Shown here one piece after another: positions 1-7,909 of a stretch of DNA of 64,000 bases. A model generated the notes under the pieces. That model had not been told where the DNA came from. It saw only the letters and a program-made list of their open reading frames with translations, and ran no database searches. Made by a program: the position numbers and the translations under genes. Numbering within the stretch: position 1 is the stretch's first letter; the number at the start of each line of letters is the position of its first letter. Source of the DNA: Gammaproteobacteria bacterium (lineage in GTDB: Bacteria; Pseudomonadota; Gammaproteobacteria; Steroidobacterales; Rariloculaceae); the NCBI GenBank assembly GCA_022825505.1, contig JAJDWR010000068.1:1-64000 (forward strand). Reading direction: 5' to 3'.

Positions 1-71
1 CCGTCGCCGCGGATCGCCGCCAAGGCCACCCGGGCCTTGAAATCAGGTGAAAAATTGCGTCGCTTTGCCAT
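1..71 (-). CDS. IS3-family transposase OrfA, 5' end only
   Basis: Reading the minus strand from an ATG at 69-71 gives 23 codons beginning MAKRRNFSPDFKARVALAAI, which is the usual N-terminus of IS3-family OrfA (the helix-turn-helix protein that, by frameshifting with OrfB, makes the DDE transposase). The rest lies beyond the left edge of the window. A purine-rich stretch just upstream (about 72-90) could serve as ribosome binding site. A terminal-repeat-like sequence about 45 bases upstream supports this being the left end of the element. The call rests on a short but very typical peptide. Confidence 0.75.
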   Translation of the reverse strand, partial: MAKRRNFSPDFKARVALAAIRGD

Positions 72-115
72 CCTCGTAAGGTCCTCTCATCAGCGCAAAT
101 ACCACCTTACAACCC

Positions 116-139
116 TGTCCGAATTTTGGGGACCACTTC
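116..139. repeat. probable terminal inverted repeat of the IS3-family element
   Basis: Read on the minus strand, this stretch is GAAGTGGTCCCC followed by AAAATTCGGACA, which resembles ends of IS3-family elements. It sits upstream of the OrfA start, and the coding sense of a different gene resumes immediately to its right. The matching right end is outside the window, so the exact boundary (about 138-146) and any target-site duplication cannot be checked here. Confidence 0.6.
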
Positions 140-140
140 T

Positions 141-342
141 CGGCACCGTCCATTGGATGTTCGATCGCGGCTTGATCTCGCTTGATGAAGACTATTCGAT
201 TCTTGTCGCCCAACAGCGAATTCCTGGGGCGATAATGTCGATGTTCAATTCGGATGGGCGTCTGCGATTACCGTCCATTCGCTCACAATCACCGCACCCG
301 CAGTTCGTTCGCTATCATCGTGACAATGTTTACTCGGAGTAA
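141..342 (+). pseudogene. HNH endonuclease, C-terminal remnant cut by the IS element
   Basis: From about base 141 the plus frame reads TVHWMFDRGLISLDEDYSIL and ends in RYHRDNVYSE before TAA at 340-342. That is the C-terminal third of HNH_2-type endonucleases, where a 'LC...H.aFDRG.i.iD.dY' stretch follows the HNH core and the protein ends in a 'hr.nvf' motif. The HNH core and everything before it are missing: codons upstream of about 141 belong to the IS end. The frame stays open into the element as far as an ATG at 37, but that part is not endonuclease-like. Read as an insertion-inactivated nuclease gene of the defence island. The family call is from memory of the motif. Confidence 0.6.
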
Positions 343-350
343 GTGACCAG

Positions 351-1118
351 TCACGAGTAATCTCGAATTGCCTCCCTGTCGAGTTCCTTCGCGGGCACGA
401 GTCGATAGTGCCTTTCCTCAACTACCCTTATTTCGTCACGTTGTTCCGTCAACTCAAACAGCGCAACGACTTCCTCGTCCATGAACTGAGCCGCGATGGC
501 CCGGCACCTCGTACCTGCGAACCGCTCCTGAACAAATCGGATGTCTTGGGCAGCCTGGACGGTGCCGATCCGATCATTCCCTCCCTTCGCCTGCACCGGA
601 ATGATGTAGTGGCGCCCACGCTTGTCGATTCCTACGTAAAGCTCGTCTACCTCGATCTGACCGACACCCTTTACGGCTGTTCGCAGGTGGTTTTGCAGGC
701 TGTACGTTGTCAGGCCCAGAAACGTGTCGATCAGCCGGTTGTAACGGACAATCGCCAGGAGGGCCTGTTCGTCGTCAAGCCTGTAGGCGCGAATCAGCTC
801 CGGCGTTGCGTCCGGAATATCTATGGCGACCAGGTCGGTGCGGGGGACGATCCGAACGATCCTGCCCAACTTGAAGCGGTATCGTCCTGTGCCGGCCAGC
901 TCGATCACCCATTCCATCCCGTCGGGCTGCGTCGCGATTACCGAATTGGGCAAGTCCTTGCGGAATCGGTACGAATAGATCACATCGCCCAGATTTTTCG
1001 GGAGTTCGATACCCAGGGACTCCGCTGCCGATTCCAATTCGGTTCTCTCGAACTCGCGATAATGATCGAAGAATATGGATTCGATCAGCGCATCGTAGCG
1101 GCTGCCCTCTTCAGCCAT
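351..1118 (-). CDS. putative type II restriction endonuclease
   Basis: 255 residues starting at an ATG that overlaps the end of the cytosine methyltransferase by 8 bases. An in-frame extension to 1244 exists but lies inside the methyltransferase, so I reject it. Residues about 156-178 hold acidic residues (E156, D158, E159), a beta-strand-like stretch, then Q176-A-K178. This fits a (D/E)...(E/Q)xK nuclease core of the PD-(D/E)xK fold with Q replacing the usual acid. The following 'GGNDRIGTVQAAQDI' segment resembles restriction-like nucleases that sit beside Dcm-type methyltransferases. Position directly downstream of methyltransferase and Vsr genes in the same orientation is the strongest argument. 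Target sequence unknown. It would cleave DNA not modified by its partner. Confidence 0.65.
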   Translation of the reverse strand: MAEEGSRYDALIESIFFDHYREFERTELESAAESLGIELPKNLGDVIYSYRFRKDLPNSVIATQPDGMEWVIELAGTGRYRFKLGRIVRIVPRTDLVAIDIPDATPELIRAYRLDDEQALLAIVRYNRLIDTFLGLTTYSLQNHLRTAVKGVGQIEVDELYVGIDKRGRHYIIPVQAKGGNDRIGTVQAAQDIRFVQERFAGTRCRAIAAQFMDEEVVALFELTEQRDEIRVVEERHYRLVPAKELDREAIRDYS

Positions 1119-2442
1119 GGAACCCTGCTGCCGCAATCCGCTCCGCCTCGATATCCACCTGCCTGCGCTTTGTCGCCCCGCTCTTCCGGTCGCGCCGGTT
1201 CGGGAGCGGGTCCACTCCGAAGTACGCAGCCGCTCCCGACACATCGAGTTTCAGTAGACCCGGGTCGCCAAGGTTGATCGCACCACGCGGTCGAGTCGGC
1301 GTTATCTCCAGAGCTTTCGCTATCTCGACCGCGATCACCCTGGCGAGCGGCGGGGGTACGGCGTTTCCAATCTGACGCGCACCGTGCCACTTGGTTGCGT
1401 GCAGGCGGAACCAGTCGGGGAAGCCGTGCAGCCTCGCCATCTCCCGCACGGTGATGCAGCGGTCGTATCGGTAGTGGATCGGCCGGGGGCTGGTGAATGC
1501 CCCACGTGCCCCGTCGGTACCAGCACGCAACGTGTTCGACACGCCGTCTTCGTGCAGTTTGAAGAATCGGCTGATCGGTTCCACCGTACCGGATTGCGTT
1601 TCGGCGAACCGGCGCTGCGAAATGTCCGTATGGCGGGTCCTGGCGCTGGAAGTGAGGACGGTTCGGTCCCAATTCCTCACGTAGCCGAAATGCCACGCGC
1701 TGTTGGACAGGCACCGCATCTCGCTCGCGTACGCCGACGGCTTGCCGTACGCGCCGGTAGCGGCTTCATCGTCCAGAAGGAGTTCGGGAAAGCCATCGGC
1801 GTCAGGCAGATCTCCAAGCGCGTCGCCGCATGTGGGACAGTCCGGCAATCCGACAAGATCCTTCTGGCGCCCGGCGATTCCGGTTGTCGGTTCGGGATAA
1901 CCGGGGACGGGCACGCCACCGCGCGCACCCATGACGATCAAGCGTTGGCGCGACTGCGGTGTTCCGTAGTTCGCTGCATTGAGCACCTTCCAGGGCAGCC
2001 GTACCGTGTATCCCGCGCCCTCAAATTCGGCCACCAGCTCTTCGAGAAACGATCTGTGCCTACCGACCGTGAGTCCCTTGACGTTTTCGAACACAAAGGT
2101 CCTGGGCCGTAGTTCCGCCACGAGTCGTACGAAATGGCGCACCAACCCGTTGCGCGGGTCGTCGAGCGCGCGATGGCCGATCATGGAGAATCCCTGGCAC
2201 GGGGCACCGCCGAACACGCAGTCCACGGCCCGATCGCCGATGGAGGCCGCGTCCCTGATCTCGGCCGCCGACAACTTGTCGACCGAACGCGGAATGACGG
2301 TCGTGTCGGGGAAATTGAAATGGTGAACGGCGCAATGGACCGGATCGACATCCACGGCCGCGGCAATGTCGAAGCCGGCCTGCTCGAAGCCGAGGCTCAG
2401 TCCGCCCGCACCTGCAAATAGATCGATTCCAATGGGCCGCAT
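1111..2442 (-). CDS. DNA (cytosine-5-)-methyltransferase
   Basis: 443 residues with the ordered C5-methyltransferase motifs: motif I DLFAGAGGLSLGF (about 7-19, SAM binding), motif IV GGAPCQGFS with catalytic Cys82, motif VI FVFENVKG (E119-N120-V121), motif VIII QSRQRL, and motif X IGNAVPPPLA near the C-terminus. It transfers a methyl group from SAM to C5 of cytosine within a recognition site set by the variable region between motifs VIII and IX. I use the ATG giving MRPIGIDLF, because the motif I strand normally starts within a few residues of the N-terminus. Codons further upstream (to 2586) overlap the Vsr gene and look non-coding. It sits between vsr and the nuclease, all one direction, as a likely restriction-modification operon. 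Confidence 0.93.
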   Translation of the reverse strand: MRPIGIDLFAGAGGLSLGFEQAGFDIAAAVDVDPVHCAVHHFNFPDTTVIPRSVDKLSAAEIRDAASIGDRAVDCVFGGAPCQGFSMIGHRALDDPRNGLVRHFVRLVAELRPRTFVFENVKGLTVGRHRSFLEELVAEFEGAGYTVRLPWKVLNAANYGTPQSRQRLIVMGARGGVPVPGYPEPTTGIAGRQKDLVGLPDCPTCGDALGDLPDADGFPELLLDDEAATGAYGKPSAYASEMRCLSNSAWHFGYVRNWDRTVLTSSARTRHTDISQRRFAETQSGTVEPISRFFKLHEDGVSNTLRAGTDGARGAFTSPRPIHYRYDRCITVREMARLHGFPDWFRLHATKWHGARQIGNAVPPPLARVIAVEIAKALEITPTRPRGAINLGDPGLLKLDVSGAAAYFGVDPLPNRRDRKSGATKRRQVDIEAERIAAAGFHG

Positions 2443-2530
2443 ACCCGGCTTGTACCTCGATTCGGTCGTTGATCCGCGTCCCGGACGCAATCGGATGTTA
2501 GCACGGAAAACACCACATATCGATCGCGTG

Positions 2531-2956
2531 TTACCGTTCGCCCACAAAATCTTGTAGCCTGGCAGCCAGTGCTTCCATATCGTCAAGTTCGCACTGCCAG
2601 ATCACAAGCGTTTGCCATCCGAGTTCGTCGAGTTCCTCCAGCCTTGTTTTATCGCGAATGGCGTTCTCATCCAACTTCGGTTTCCAGTAATTTAGCCTGG
2701 ATTTGGGAAGTCGCCCCTTAGCGCAATCATGGCGATGCCAGAAGCAACCGTGCACGAAAATCGCCTTGCGGCGACTGCCGAACACGATATCCGGCCTTCC
2801 CGGCAGGTCCTTTCGATGCAGCCGATAACGGTATCCCATGGCGTGGAGGCAGCGCCGGACGATCATCTCCGGCTTCGTATCGCGGCTCTTGACGGCCTGC
2901 ATGATGCGCCGACGTTGCTGGGGGGTGCGGGTGTCCATGGGGATGTATGCGGACAT
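2531..2956 (-). CDS. vsr: very short patch repair endonuclease Vsr
   Basis: 141 residues from the chosen ATG. MDTRTP six residues later is an equally possible start, and neither has a convincing Shine-Dalgarno. Typical Vsr landmarks are present: RRRIMQAVKSRDTKPE (about 15-30), the catalytic core LPGRPDIVFGSRRKAIFVHG with Asp55, and the zinc/active-site stretch GCFWHRHDC (70-78), ending in a helix after LGWQTLVIWQCEL. Vsr nicks 5' of the T in T:G mismatches that arise when 5-methylcytosine deaminates, so it normally travels with a Dcm-type methyltransferase, which is exactly its neighbour 88 bases downstream. Confidence 0.93.
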   Translation of the reverse strand: MSAYIPMDTRTPQQRRRIMQAVKSRDTKPEMIVRRCLHAMGYRYRLHRKDLPGRPDIVFGSRRKAIFVHGCFWHRHDCAKGRLPKSRLNYWKPKLDENAIRDKTRLEELDELGWQTLVIWQCELDDMEALAARLQDFVGER

Positions 2957-3098
2957 TGTAGCGTTGGATGGATGGAGTTCCCGCTCCACGATGCGCTGCT
3001 CGACACGCCCGCGCCGAATCCGGAACTGAGACAGGCCGCCCTTCGCTATCGCTCGCCGCTCTGCGGCAGACAATCGATGGCCTTGAGTTTTGCCAACA

Positions 3099-3124
3099 CT
3101 ATGTTATATTCGGATATAACATAG
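3099..3124. promoter_or_regulatory. palindromic operator of the MazE/MazF-like pair
   Basis: Perfect inverted repeat with 11-base arms, CTATGTTATAT and ATATAACATAG, around TCGG. It is A/T-rich in GC-rich surroundings, overlaps plausible -10 sequences (TATATT or TATAAC) and ends at the AGGAG ribosome binding site of the antitoxin gene (3123-3127). MazE/PemI antitoxins have AbrB-type dimeric DNA-binding domains and repress their own operon through such palindromes, so autoregulation is expected. TTGAGT at 3083-3088 could be the -35, 16 bases from TATATT. Confidence 0.75.
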
Positions 3125-3133
3125 GAGAAACGC

Positions 3134-3391
3134 ATGCATGTCACTCATCTGCGCAAGGTCGGCGGTTCCGTGATGCTCGCTATACCCCCGGCGCTGCTCG
3201 ATGTGCTGGAGCTTCGAGCCGGCGCCAGCGTGGACATAGGGATCGCGGAAGGCCAATTGATCGTGGCGCCGAGAACGCGGGCCGGCTACACCCTGGACGA
3301 ACTCCTGGCGCAGTGCGACGAGACCGCTCCGGTGGGCGAAGAGGACCTCGCCTGGCTTGAGGCCGAACCGGTCGGCAACGAACTGCTGTAA
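3134..3391 (+). CDS. MazE/PemI-type antitoxin (AbrB fold)
   Basis: 85 residues. The N-terminal half (MHVTHLRKVGGSVMLAIPPALLDVLEL, then GASVDIGI) is a swapped-hairpin AbrB/SpoVT DNA-binding domain as in MazE, PemI and ChpS. The acidic C-terminal tail (TLDELLAQCDETAPVGEEDLAWLE) is the part that in this family wraps the toxin and blocks its RNA site. AGGAG lies six bases before the ATG. The stop overlaps the toxin start in TAATG, the usual coupling that makes antitoxin first. It should form a complex with the downstream toxin and bind the palindrome just upstream. Confidence 0.9.
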   Translation: MHVTHLRKVGGSVMLAIPPALLDVLELRAGASVDIGIAEGQLIVAPRTRAGYTLDELLAQCDETAPVGEEDLAWLEAEPVGNELL

Positions 3392-3723
3392 TGCAGCGGG
3401 GCGAGATCTGGCTGGTCAGCCTCGACCCCACCGCCGGCCGCGAGCAACAGGGAACCCGCCCGGTGCTGATCGTCTCCACCGCCCCCTTCAACCGACTCAC
3501 GCGGACCCCCGTCGTCCTGCCCATCACCACCGGCGGAAGCTTCGCGCGCCGCCGCGGGTTCGCCGTATCCCTGGACGATGCGGGCTCGCGCACGGTGGGC
3601 GTCATTCGCTGCGACCAGCCTCGCGCACTCGATCTCGCCGCCCGGAACGGGAGGCGCCTCGAAGCAGTCCCGGAGCCGATCATGGACGACGTGCTCGCGC
3701 GCATTGCCGCAATCCTGGCGTAA
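3391..3723 (+). CDS. MazF/PemK-type toxin (endoribonuclease)
   Basis: 110 residues, full length for the family. The start MQRGEIWLVSLDPTAGREQQ shows the conserved 'RGeiw...ldP..G.Eq...RP.li' strand-loop of MazF/ChpB/PemK, followed by RPVLIVSTAPFN and VVLPIT, and later GVIRCDQPRALD, where the conserved catalytic-face residues lie. Members cleave single-stranded RNA at short sequence motifs. The target cannot be predicted here. It is co-transcribed with the antitoxin (one-base overlap). It forms the right border of the restriction-modification island; in such places toxin-antitoxin pairs often stabilise the segment. Confidence 0.92.
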   Translation: MQRGEIWLVSLDPTAGREQQGTRPVLIVSTAPFNRLTRTPVVLPITTGGSFARRRGFAVSLDDAGSRTVGVIRCDQPRALDLAARNGRRLEAVPEPIMDDVLARIAAILA

Positions 3724-3956
3724 CCCCCCGGTTACGGACTACGCGAACTTGACGGCCTGCATATTGCCTTTGTCGACCCGGATTACTGCTTGCAAATAAT
3801 CCGAATCTGAGCGTGGTCGCTCACAGGCTGGTGCGCTTCACAAAAAGTATGACAGTTATTAGTTCTTGTCAGAAGTGGCCTGATACCGTTGCTATACTGC
3901 TCGGCATTCCGGCCAAAAAACGGCGCTATCGGCCCGATGCCTCCCGGGAGACACCC

Positions 3957-5021
3957 ATGCCCAATACGCACACGCTGAAAGCAGCAACTTTGTCCGCGAT
4001 TGCAAGTCTCGCAACGTCATCCCTCACGCTCGCGCACCACGGTCCCGTCTCGCAATCATCACTCTACCTGACCGACGACTTCGTTGAGCTCCACGGCGAG
4101 ATCGTCGACGTGTTTTGGCGTAATCCCCATACGCGCGCGCGCATGCTCGTGGTCGGCGATGACGGCGAAGAGCAGCTGTGGGAGATCGAGATTTCGCCCG
4201 GACCGCGCACATTGGAACGGTTCGGTATCGATGAAGAGGACCTTTTCGGCCCGGCGCGGGCGGCGGGTTACATCTCGCGGCGCGATCCCGATTCGCTCGG
4301 CGCGTTACACGTTTTGCTGCCCGACGGCCGCGAGTATGCGCCAGGTAACCGTGAGCTGCTCTGGACGGCCGACAGGCTCGCGAGCACACAGTTCGCAATC
4401 GACCCGGAAAGATCTGCAGAAGAGCGACGCACGGCAACCAGTATTTTCAGGACGTGGGGACGCAGAATCGGGCCCCGGCCTCAACCCGACGAGTATCACC
4501 ATCTCCTGACAGATCGTGGCCGTGAGGCGGCGGCACAATTCTACGCCCCGCGCGACAACCCCGAGCTCGAGTGCCGCACCGGCGTAGGCGCGAGCATGAT
4601 GGACCCCATGCCGCTTGAGATCATCGACGAAGGCGATCGTATCTTGGTGCACCAGTCGGAGTACAACGTACGCCGCACAATCTGGCTGGATCCCGAGGCT
4701 TCCGGAGTAGAGCCCACGCCGGGACCATACGGTTTCTCGGTGGGTCGGTGGGAGGACGATGTGCTCATGGTGTATACAACTCATATCGACTTCCCGTATC
4801 TCGATCCCTATGGCACACCGCAGTCCGATCAGATCGAGTATCTCGAGCGCTTCCAGCTCTCCGAATCCGATGACGAAGTCCTGCTGAACTACTCGCTAAC
4901 GGCCACCGATCCTGTCATGTACGCGGAGCCGATCGTCTTCGAGCGGCCACGTCAATGGTCGCCAGGGCGTGTATTTGAGGAGTTCAACTGCGCCCACGAG
5001 TGGGAGGGCGAAGCGGAGTAA
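3957..5021 (+). CDS. exported DUF6152-family protein (copy 1)
   Basis: 354 residues with a Sec signal peptide ending near ALA-like LTLAHH, after which the mature protein starts at a His-His pair, typical of this family. The diagnostic motif ELHGEIVDVFWRNPHTR (about 43-59) marks a DUF6152 beta-barrel-like domain. A C-terminal region shared with the two other copies in the window carries GFSVGRWEDD, then FPYLDPYGTPQ, then a W-P-x-G...C ending. GGGAG eight bases before ATG 3957 supports this start rather than the longer frame from 3813. The 233 bases upstream are gene-free, with a possible TATACT -10 at 3893-3898. Function is unknown. The location is periplasmic or outer-membrane associated. Confidence 0.8.
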   Translation: MPNTHTLKAATLSAIASLATSSLTLAHHGPVSQSSLYLTDDFVELHGEIVDVFWRNPHTRARMLVVGDDGEEQLWEIEISPGPRTLERFGIDEEDLFGPARAAGYISRRDPDSLGALHVLLPDGREYAPGNRELLWTADRLASTQFAIDPERSAEERRTATSIFRTWGRRIGPRPQPDEYHHLLTDRGREAAAQFYAPRDNPELECRTGVGASMMDPMPLEIIDEGDRILVHQSEYNVRRTIWLDPEASGVEPTPGPYGFSVGRWEDDVLMVYTTHIDFPYLDPYGTPQSDQIEYLERFQLSESDDEVLLNYSLTATDPVMYAEPIVFERPRQWSPGRVFEEFNCAHEWEGEAE

Positions 5022-5150
5022 GCTCACTGGGCCACCTTCTCCGACCGGAGCCGTCGTTCGCCGACCCTTAAACTGCTTGACGCCAAGCTGGAACACGCGC
5101 CCCATTTGAGGCGCTGGTTGCCGAACGTCAAGATCGTGCGCTTCGCCGAG

Positions 5151-7136
5151 TTATTCCCTTACCACATAGTCCCAATGCAATCCTGCGTTCTGCAAGATCG
5201 CACGCAGATCGCTGTCCAACAGATATCCATTCTCGATCAGGCCCATGGCCTCGTCCGCCACGAACCCCAGGTACTGTTCACGACTCGTGTAACGTTCCTC
5301 AACCGAGAGCCGGGAGTCGCCGGCGGCCTCCCGTTCGCTTCGATTCCTCGATAGCGGGATGTACGACCCCTGACTGGCGATGGGGCTGTAGGGATTCCAA
5401 CCGGCATGCGTCGCCAGCGGCACGGCGAGTTCGGGCGACCTGAGACCCGCGAGCTCGTTGCCCGTTTCGTCGACCTGGGGTACCAGGAAGGGAAAGGGTG
5501 TATCCCCTTCAGGAGGCTCGTTTGCAATGATTCCCAGTGTTTCGAACTCTGGCCCATAGTCCAGCCGGTAGGCGCGACTGACGTCCGCGGGACGCCGGAC
5601 CTGCGGAATCTCGGGAAACTCCAGGGCCTCAAGCTCCACTAACGTCCCGTCCGCAACCTGCGGATATCGGCTATCCGGCGGCAGCGCGCCGTCTTTCACC
5701 CAAGCATCAAGCCTCAACAACAGCGACCTCAGAAACCACGTGTAATCATTGTGATTCCCCACCCGCAGCCCATCCGTACGATTCGCCGGAAACGCGGCAG
5801 GCACATGCTGCGTACCCGCAAAGAAATAAATCCTCGACGTATCGGCCGGCGGCACATCGGTTTGCCCATCAACCGTCGTGTGAATCAACGCCGTCGGCAG
5901 CCGCCAATACTCCGTCGAGGTGTTCGTATAGAAAATCTTCGGCGTCGTTTCGGGCGATACCCTGGCCAACAGACTGTCCTCTGCACCCGTCACAGGATCC
6001 GCCTGCATCACGTCCGAAAAAGGAAACTGATCCCCCGGATAATGGTAGCTAGCGTCCACCGCTCTCGACGGTTGTGCAAAACGGTGGTTGAAACTCCCAC
6101 GGGCATTGGACCCCGTGTGTGGAATCAGACCATCGAAGACTTTCCTCTGTTCCTCGTCCGAATTGAAGCCGTCGTGGACATAGTGGCGCAGATACCTGCC
6201 CGCCTGTGAATCGCCGAAACCGATCGCCCGTTCGATGCTGCCCGCCGGGATACCAAGTGCGTCGGCGCCGCCGTACTTGAGCTGTGAGACGGCATCCCTC
6301 ATCGCGGCCAGTCCCAGTCCGGCGATGGGCGGGTCCTGCGACACGAACACCGCTTCGTAGATTCGGCCCGGCTCGAAGCCGCTGGAGAGATAGACCCGGG
6401 TCGGGTCCGCCACCATGCGGCCGTCCTCGAGGCGTCCGAACTGCCATGCGTCCCGGGGTATGACCGTACGCTCCCCTGCCGGAGCGTCCCTGACCGTCAG
6501 GATATTGCGGGGATCTTCGGGGTCCACGACAGCATAAGGAATATGCCCACGATCCCCCAGGGAATGATCGAAAGCCGGCTGCCGCACCACGAAGTCGCTG
6601 CGCACCAGGCCTTCAATGGGCTCACCGCCATCCGTGGCTACCGGCACGTGGGCCCGCATCAGGTCCGCCTGCTCGGGCACGTCGAATTGCCAGCCGACGT
6701 AGAGGAGCGTGAAGCCGTGCCGCATGAGAAAGCCGTCGCCGAAATCCGCCTCGGTTCGCGGGTCGTTGGTCGCGGCGGTGGCGTTGAAGTACCGCAGTAT
6801 CCGCTTGCGGCCGCGGTTCATGACGTCCAGAAATACCGTGCCGTTGCCCGCCTCGATGTCCTTCGGTTTCAGCAGGTAGAAGTCGGCCGAAAACTCGACG
6901 CGGCCCTCTGCGTTGAGCGGCGCGTAGCCGATGTCGCGGATGATGCGGTTGGCGCTGTTTTGGGGGTCGACCTCGAAGTGGATTCGTCCCGCGAGGCGTT
7001 CATAGGGACCGGCAAGCCCCCAGGATCTGCCGCCGAGCACGTCTTCGTGAACCTCCACATCGAAGCGGACGGCTTCCGCGCCGGCGGCAGATGCCAGCAG
7101 CAGGATGAGGCAAGGGATTTTGTTGGTGATTTTCAT
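5151..7136 (-). CDS. exported alpha/beta hydrolase domain protein (PF20091-like)
   Basis: 661 residues with a signal peptide (MKITNKIPCLILLLASAAGAEA). The sequence pattern matches the long 'alpha/beta hydrolase domain-containing' family: an N-terminal sandwich (VRFDVEVHEDVLGGRSWG, GPYERLAGRIHFEVDP), a nucleophile elbow-like GFGDSQAGRYLR around residue 330 with Ser in the G-x-S-x-x-G position, and a late segment with conserved His (GTQHVPAAFPANRTDG, then GNHNDYTWFLRSLLLRLDAWV). The substrate is unknown; ester or amide hydrolysis is likely. The start is chosen at ATG 7136 with GGAG just before it; a longer frame reaching 7733 would overlap the divergent gene at 7236. The two genes share a 99-base divergent promoter region. 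Confidence 0.8.
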   Translation of the reverse strand: MKITNKIPCLILLLASAAGAEAVRFDVEVHEDVLGGRSWGLAGPYERLAGRIHFEVDPQNSANRIIRDIGYAPLNAEGRVEFSADFYLLKPKDIEAGNGTVFLDVMNRGRKRILRYFNATAATNDPRTEADFGDGFLMRHGFTLLYVGWQFDVPEQADLMRAHVPVATDGGEPIEGLVRSDFVVRQPAFDHSLGDRGHIPYAVVDPEDPRNILTVRDAPAGERTVIPRDAWQFGRLEDGRMVADPTRVYLSSGFEPGRIYEAVFVSQDPPIAGLGLAAMRDAVSQLKYGGADALGIPAGSIERAIGFGDSQAGRYLRHYVHDGFNSDEEQRKVFDGLIPHTGSNARGSFNHRFAQPSRAVDASYHYPGDQFPFSDVMQADPVTGAEDSLLARVSPETTPKIFYTNTSTEYWRLPTALIHTTVDGQTDVPPADTSRIYFFAGTQHVPAAFPANRTDGLRVGNHNDYTWFLRSLLLRLDAWVKDGALPPDSRYPQVADGTLVELEALEFPEIPQVRRPADVSRAYRLDYGPEFETLGIIANEPPEGDTPFPFLVPQVDETGNELAGLRSPELAVPLATHAGWNPYSPIASQGSYIPLSRNRSEREAAGDSRLSVEERYTSREQYLGFVADEAMGLIENGYLLDSDLRAILQNAGLHWDYVVRE

Positions 7137-7235
7137 GGCATCTCCGACTATACCGCAGCACCCGGATCCTCCGGTTCTTGTAGTATGTTGGCAACGAACA
7201 CTCAGGTCGAACCGAACCTGGCAACGAGGTGACCA

Positions 7236-7721
7236 ATGCAAGCAACCAAAGAACTCATTGCGCTTGCGGCGTTGGCTACAGCGGTCTGCTCGCCGCTTGC
7301 TACCGTAACAGCGCAGACAGAATCCCCCGTCCCCGCAGACATCGCGGCGCTGGTTTCGGCCGCTGTGCCCGACATCGCCATCACGGACGGGGAACTCAAT
7401 GCCCCCGGTAACCAGTTCGAGGTCACCGGCACATTGCCGAACGGCGACGAGGTGGAGGTCGATCTGGTGCCGTCGAACGGCGCCTGGACGGTAGACGAGA
7501 TTCAGCGCGATATCGAGTGGCCGACCGTGCCGGAACCGGTTCGCGCCGCAGCGGCCGCCGTGCCGGATTCGTTCGAGCCGATCCGCGTCATTGAGAGCAC
7601 CCAGGCGGCGGACGGCTCGATCGTCTACGAACTGTTCCGGGCAACGGTCGATGGAAGCCCCTCCCGGGGACCGGCCATGGAAGTGCGCTGGCATGAGGGG
7701 AGTGCGGAGGTGATGCCCTGA
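7236..7721 (+). CDS. small exported PepSY-like protein
   Basis: 161 residues. A signal peptide (about 1-26, ending ATVTAQ) is followed by about 135 residues that look like one or two PepSY-like units. Each has an alternating hydrophobic pattern with 'vPadIaalvsaavPd..I..gel' and 'VPEPVRAAAAAVPDSFEP', and strands such as NQFEVTGTLPNGDEVEVDLVP. No catalytic residues are evident. GAGGTG before the ATG gives a good start. It is divergent from the alpha/beta hydrolase and upstream of the cytochrome c peroxidase. PepSY modules often inhibit proteases or sense at the envelope; here this is only an inference. Confidence 0.7.
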   Translation: MQATKELIALAALATAVCSPLATVTAQTESPVPADIAALVSAAVPDIAITDGELNAPGNQFEVTGTLPNGDEVEVDLVPSNGAWTVDEIQRDIEWPTVPEPVRAAAAAVPDSFEPIRVIESTQAADGSIVYELFRATVDGSPSRGPAMEVRWHEGSAEVMP

Positions 7722-7909
7722 ACCCCGACCCAAACATCAGCAATCCTGACTCCGCGCGGCCGCGCCGAAAAGACGGTCAAGAAGACAAGCCGCCAGCATC
7801 CAGTCTGTACCGTAGACGCGCTTGAGGAATCTTCACTGACGCTCGGCGGCAGCGGTTGTACCCTTGGATTCGATAGGTGCGTACGCTATTGAAGCCGAGG
7901 GAACCTGCC

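Noticed and set aside
3779-3803. Hairpin CGGATTA-N11-TAATCCG after the toxin gene as a terminator
   Set aside because: The stem is only seven A/T-rich pairs with a long loop and no T-run follows; too weak to call.
7137-7733. 199-codon upstream extension of the alpha/beta hydrolase
   Set aside because: It lies opposite the small PepSY-like gene, lacks a signal peptide at its start and would bury the clear signal sequence that begins at 7136.
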